From positions 1 to 10,874 of the forward strand of contig RBNI01006892.1 of the NCBI GenBank assembly GCA_003990745.1: DNA of 10,874 bases, written 5' to 3'. The notes below the pieces were generated by a model, which did no database searches, was not told the DNA's origin, and saw only the letters and a list, made by a program, of their open reading frames with translations. How positions within the stretch are numbered: position 1 is the stretch's first letter; each line of letters starts with the position of its first letter. The position numbers were made by a program, and so were the translations under genes. Positions 9,301 through 10,874 of the stretch are shown piece after piece. The DNA comes from Jimgerdemannia flammicorona. Taxonomy: Eukaryota; Mucoromycota; Endogonomycetes; Endogonales; Endogonaceae.

Positions 9301-10743
9301 GACGGAGAGGAACGAGAGGATGGCGACAGGGGTGGGCGGATGCCTTTGCTGGCTCGGATTATCTGTGAACGATGCTGGATAAACGATGGGAATGTGGATG
9401 ATGGAATGGACGTTGGAGACAGGGGGCGGGTAGGGGATCGTTGTGCTATCGTAAGACGAGGGAGATGTCGGATTAAATGCATCGTCATCAATGTTAGGAG
9501 GCGACTGAAAGAACGGATTCACGTCTGGATCCATCATCGCGGGCGATGGCGCCGGAGATTGTGACCAAGGCGACGGTTGCGACTGTTCGTACTCGTCGTA
9601 GTCGTACGACGGGTGTTGCTCGCCGTTGTGATGATGACGGTAATGATGATCGAAATGGTCCGAGTCCGCGGTCCCTGCGAGATCATCCTCGGAGCCAAAG
9701 TAGTTGTGGTCACCTTCCTCCAGACTGTATAAGGCAGGCGTGTCCACAGCGCCACCCCAGGGCACTTCCTCATGGAACGACTCTGCGAGTTCGCGGTGCT
9801 GGCGTAGCTCGGCCCAACTGAACGACCGACGCCGCGCTGACGACGCCATGGCCTTGCTCCCTTCGTCGAAGCGCCGCCGAATCCCCTTCCGGAACGCCTC
9901 TCGGTCGTCGTCACGGTCGAGAGCTGCTGATGGCCTCGACGGGGTGGGCACCGGTATTGTTGCCGGCTTCGCAGTACGGTACTCCCTTGACAGGACCACG
10001 AACTTGCCGCGCCGCAGGATACGTTGAATTCCGTGATCGTCCACCAGCGGCTCTGGCTCGCGGTCGAAGGACTGAAGAGTGTCGAAGCAGAGCGGAATGT
10101 GGTGGCTCGAGATTTTTGGGCTTTTGCCCTGCTGCTGCTGCTGTTGTTGTTGCTGTTGCTGCTGTTGCTGCTCGAGTACCGGGTCGGTGAGGCCGTTGGT
10201 TGTGGCGGTCATGATGGCCTGGCCGGTGGCGCCGTTCTTGTTGTAGATGGCCTTGACGCCCCACGGGGTGTGAAATGGGTCTGTATTGTCATGCGGGAAA
10301 CTGAGCAAAACGCGGGAGGCGTGGTACGACGAGCTGGAAAGGACGTCGACGAGGTTGATCCACCATTTCTGGAGGTCAAGCTCAGAGGTTAGCTGAAGGG
10401 AGGTGCGATATAGATTTGGGGCTGGGAAGGAGAGAAATTGAAAGTGTTGAGGGGGGAAGGACGGCGCGTTCTGTTTCTGTTGGGTTTGCTGCTGTTGCTG
10501 CTGCTGCTGACGAACGGGTGGGTCTTGATGGATGGACGAGAGCTTTCGAGACATGACGGCCAGCATCTTGTCACGGGCCTCGTTGACGGGGCTATAAGAA
10601 ATATGAGGACTGTGAATGTTTTGAAAGGTAGGATCGTCGTCGTCGTCGTCATGGTGCGCTAGCTGTTTCTTCAATGGGCTTTCGTAGAATGGTTGCGAAT
10701 GGAGAATGGGTCGTGCTGGTGAGGGTTTGACTTGCTTTGACAT
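3360..10743 (-). CDS. Hybrid histidine kinase, 11 exons, 1863 aa (GAF-like/PAS/PAS/HisKA/HATPase/REC/REC)
   Basis: Sensor kinase of the fungal multistep phosphorelay. Hand-spliced exons, in transcript order: 10743-8159, 7638-7361, 7077-7071, 6946-6548, 6438-6329, 6239-5893, 5732-5559, 5413-5317, 5207-4077, 3969-3811, 3664-3360. The sum is 5592 nt, exactly 1864 codons, and all introns are GT-AG. Domains: low-complexity N-terminus with a GAF-like core (1-846), PAS1 (about 847-957), PAS2 (about 983-1090), HisKA with His1126 in FLSNMSHEIRTPL, HATPase with N-box (around Asn1239 and Asn1243), G1 box DTGTG (1277-1281) and G2 box GGSGLGL (1306-1312), partly degenerate receiver (about 1539-1665), canonical receiver (about 1703-1831; Asp1756, Ser1792, Lys1814). 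I see no convincing membrane segment, so it is probably cytoplasmic. By family knowledge, phosphate would pass to an HPt protein; no partner gene is nearby. The start is the first ATG of the long open frame, with A at -3. The hybrid kinase class is not certain to me. Exon structure is inferred without transcript data. Confidence 0.93.
3665..3810 (-). other. Intron 10 of the kinase gene (146 nt), weak donor
   Basis: The acceptor is TTTTTCAG. The donor required by frame is GTTTGC, unlike the GTAAG/GTGAG/GTATG donors elsewhere in this gene. It splits Asp1763 to restore MPVKDGYE. A better-looking GTAAAA seven bases upstream would leave the wrong phase. Retention gives an in-frame stop at 3758-3760. 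Confidence 0.82.
3970..4076 (-). other. Intron 9 of the kinase gene (107 nt)
   Basis: The donor is GTAAGA and the acceptor TATTCAG. It splits Asp1710, the second residue of the acidic pair in the second receiver, restoring VEDNLVNQ. A CTGAAC branch-point candidate lies about 30 nt before the acceptor. Confidence 0.92.
4210..4590 (-). other. First receiver domain, acidic pair altered (aa about 1539-1665)
   Basis: It follows a Ser-rich linker (about 1346-1538). The fold pattern reads IIRVLVISEW, YDFLFVDLSS, TITIIITTP and EFVFKPLKRSKLEPF. Asp1598 falls at the phospho-acceptor place, Thr1627 at the conserved Thr/Ser, and Lys1652 at the conserved Lys, with normal spacing. The Mg-binding acidic pair at the end of strand 1 is Ser1546-Glu1547 instead of two acidic residues, and the MPxxDG loop after the Asp is missing. 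Known cases make a pseudo-receiver with a structural role plausible, though weak phosphorylation cannot be excluded. Confidence 0.75.
5208..5316 (-). other. Intron 8 of the kinase gene (109 nt)
   Basis: The donor is GTGAGC and the acceptor GATTAG. It splits Gly1333, giving KKG-EGSTFYF across the junction. Confidence 0.88.
5414..5558 (-). other. Intron 7 of the kinase gene (145 nt)
   Basis: The donor is GTATGT after QVDTS and the acceptor CTCGTAG before STRKHGG; phase 0. Splicing restores the G2 box context. Confidence 0.88.
5733..5892 (-). other. Intron 6 of the kinase gene (160 nt) with a giant U tract in the RNA
   Basis: The donor is GTAAGT after LLNLIG and the acceptor TTTTTTCAG before NAIKFT; phase 0. 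The plus strand shows A28, C, A5, G, A23 at 5771-5828, so the RNA carries about 58 nt of almost pure U upstream of the acceptor. Confidence 0.92.
5771..5828. repeat. Long A homopolymer (plus strand) in intron 6
   Basis: A28, C, A5, G, A23 on the plus strand. This type of tract is prone to slippage and to sequencing length error. Confidence 0.97.
6240..6328 (-). other. Intron 5 of the kinase gene (89 nt), inside the H-box
   Basis: The donor is GTAAGA and the acceptor AACAG. It splits the Glu1127 codon right after His1126. Splicing restores SHEIRTPL. Retention would shift frame at the catalytic histidine. Confidence 0.92.
6438..6870 (-). other. PAS2 module (aa about 983-1090)
   Basis: Exon 4 begins with a charged helix (residues about 962-982, ending MANEKK) that links the two PAS modules. 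It then gives YRLLAEAIPQIVFTTTP, WFGYSGQTFEQ, a degenerate HPVDR and the PAC-type end YRWFLVKCISVEE, then KWFGTCTDIND. The end matches PAS1 nearly residue for residue. The intron after TG of the cysteine codon (6547-6439) sits at the same place as intron 3 of PAS1. A second helix (about 1095-1117) leads into the kinase dimerisation domain, as expected for signal-relaying coiled linkers. Confidence 0.88.
6439..6547 (-). other. Intron 4 of the kinase gene (109 nt)
   Basis: The donor is GTGAGT and the acceptor TTTGCAG. It splits Cys1090 as TG|C, the position homologous to intron 3 in the first PAS module. A CTGAC branch-point candidate lies shortly before the acceptor. Confidence 0.9.
6947..7070 (-). 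other. Intron 3 of the kinase gene (124 nt) with a 22-nt A tract in the RNA
   Basis: The donor is GTAAGT directly after the microexon and the acceptor is CCAG. It splits Cys957 as TG|C. The plus strand has T22 at 7013-7034, so the transcript carries A22 in mid-intron. Confidence 0.85.
7013..7034. repeat. T22 homopolymer (plus strand) in intron 3
   Basis: An uninterrupted run of 22 T on the plus strand; A22 in the kinase transcript. Confidence 0.97.
7071..7077 (-). other. 7-nt microexon (exon 3) of the kinase gene
   Basis: On the minus strand the 7 bases GCACATG lie between an acceptor (TGCAG) and a strong donor (GTAAGT). Exon 2 ends one base into a Gly codon and exon 4 starts with the last base of a Cys codon. 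Only an insert of 3n+1 bases restores frame, and these 7 give Gly-Thr-Cys, matching the GTC of PAS2. Joining exon 2 directly to exon 4 shifts the frame. This is a prediction from sequence; no transcript was available. Confidence 0.85.
7078..7360 (-). other. Intron 2 of the kinase gene (283 nt)
   Basis: The donor is GTGAGT after TGGTTTG, and the acceptor is TGCAG directly before the microexon. It falls after the first base of the Gly955 codon. Confidence 0.85.
7639..8158 (-). other. Intron 1 of the kinase gene (520 nt, unusually long)
   Basis: The donor is GTAAGT at 8158-8153, and the acceptor CAG is preceded by a pyrimidine-rich run. It joins TT and C into Phe862 inside PAS1. It is over three times the median of the other introns. 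It holds a perfect 8-bp inverted repeat (7728-7735 with 7739-7746, 3-nt loop). It also contains a 75-codon open frame (8023-7796) with no recognisable product, which I regard as chance. Confidence 0.85.
10129..10170 (-). repeat. Polyglutamine tract, 14 codons (aa 192-205)
   Basis: Fourteen Gln codons in exon 1, nine CAG and five CAA. The mixture interrupts the pure triplet repeat, with a CAG5 run at the 3' end. It lies within the disordered insert after the first GAF-like block. Confidence 0.95.
10486..10509 (-). repeat. Polyglutamine tract, 8 codons (aa 79-86)
   Basis: Eight Gln codons of mixed CAG/CAA, followed by Thr and more Gln, just before the first GAF-like block of the kinase. Confidence 0.93.
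10633..10650 (-). repeat. Poly-aspartate tract, 6 codons (aa 32-37)
   Basis: A GAC/GAT triplet run encoding six Asp near the N-terminus. Length variation between strains is possible. Confidence 0.9.
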
Positions 10744-10874
10744 TTTGCTGTGTGGTTGGTGGCACCCTCGGTGACGTTCGGTTCAGCGTGACGCATTCGC
10801 CGGCAGTGGTTGCAGTTTGAGTAGCGAGGGGGAAGAGGGCAAGTGAAAGGAGTGAAATTGACTTTTTTTTTTTT
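10744..10874 (-). promoter_or_regulatory. Leader and proximal promoter side of the kinase gene, cut by the window end
   Basis: Read on the minus strand, about 130 nt precede the ATG. They include a pyrimidine-rich stretch (10826-10861) of the kind often found near fungal transcription starts. The context just before the start is AGCAAA, with A at -3. No clear TATA box is seen. The window ends in T12 (10863-10874 on the plus strand), so the rest of the promoter is missing. Confidence 0.45.

Larger units (their letters stand above)
8206..10743 (-). other. N-terminal low-complexity sensor region (aa 1-846) of the kinase
   Basis: Most of exon 1. It is rich in Ser, Pro, Thr, Gln and His and looks largely disordered. 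Two ordered-looking blocks stand out. Residues about 117-170 contain SELDLQKWWINLVDVLS and then TPWGVKAIYN. Residues about 445-512 contain SIIHIPIVYP, then PVAILSFLSVLVPYP and a hydrophobic helix-like stretch. Their order and hydrophobic pattern fit the first and last parts of a GAF domain, with about 270 residues of disordered insert between them; this is inference by eye. The hydrophobic stretch at 473-510 could be mistaken for a membrane segment, but it suits the last strand and helix of a GAF fold better. Basic clusters such as HRRRTRRR (801-808) precede PAS1. Confidence 0.6.

Noticed and set aside
9019..9564. 181-codon plus-strand open frame
   Set aside because: Antisense shadow of the Ser/Thr/His-rich exon 1 of the kinase; highly biased Gly/Arg/Val composition.

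Overview
This window looks like fungal nuclear DNA. One gene fills its right two thirds: a split, intron-rich hybrid histidine kinase on the minus strand. Its ten introns all begin GT and end AG. Most start with GTAAGT or GTGAGT, and most are 89-160 nt long. The protein has the PAS-PAS-HisKA-HATPase-receiver order known from fungal hybrid kinases. The intron density and polyglutamine tracts would suit an early-diverging fungus (Mucoromycota or a chytrid), but I cannot place it from sequence alone. The window starts in an A-rich run and ends in a T run, so it may be a whole short contig that broke at homopolymers.

Layout. Positions 1-1855 hold no gene I can support. Positions 1859-2103 (+) carry a TATA box, a plausible leader and a 38-codon ORF whose product ends in a four-cysteine zinc knuckle. 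Positions 2238-2595 look like a short non-autonomous DNA transposon (MITE-like): near-identical inverted ends flanked by TA, with an internal array of degenerate 23-35 bp repeats that carry copies of the terminal motif. Positions 2598-3359 are non-coding and include the 3' flank of the kinase gene. Positions 3360-10743 (-) are the kinase gene. Positions 10744-10874 are its promoter and leader side, cut off by the window end.

The kinase gene resolves, by hand splicing, into 11 exons totalling 5592 nt. That is 1863 codons plus a stop, with every junction in frame and every domain motif restored. The most striking part is exon 3, a 7-nt microexon (7071-7077). It supplies exactly the bases needed to rebuild the G-T-C-T-D-I end of the first PAS module. 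The second PAS module is interrupted by an intron at the identical codon position, so the two modules appear to share an inherited intron. The kinase keeps its phospho-accepting His1126 and ATP-binding boxes. It carries two receivers: a first one that has lost part of the Mg-binding acidic pair (Ser1546-Glu1547) and a canonical second one (Asp1756). Its N-terminal 846 residues are low-complexity, with two polyglutamine tracts and His-rich clusters, and they contain what looks like a GAF-like domain split by a long disordered insert.

How it would work: a soluble sensor kinase senses a signal through its GAF/PAS region, autophosphorylates His1126, and passes the phosphate to Asp1756. From there the fungal route is an HPt protein (Ypd1 type) and downstream response regulators. 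None of those partners is in this window.
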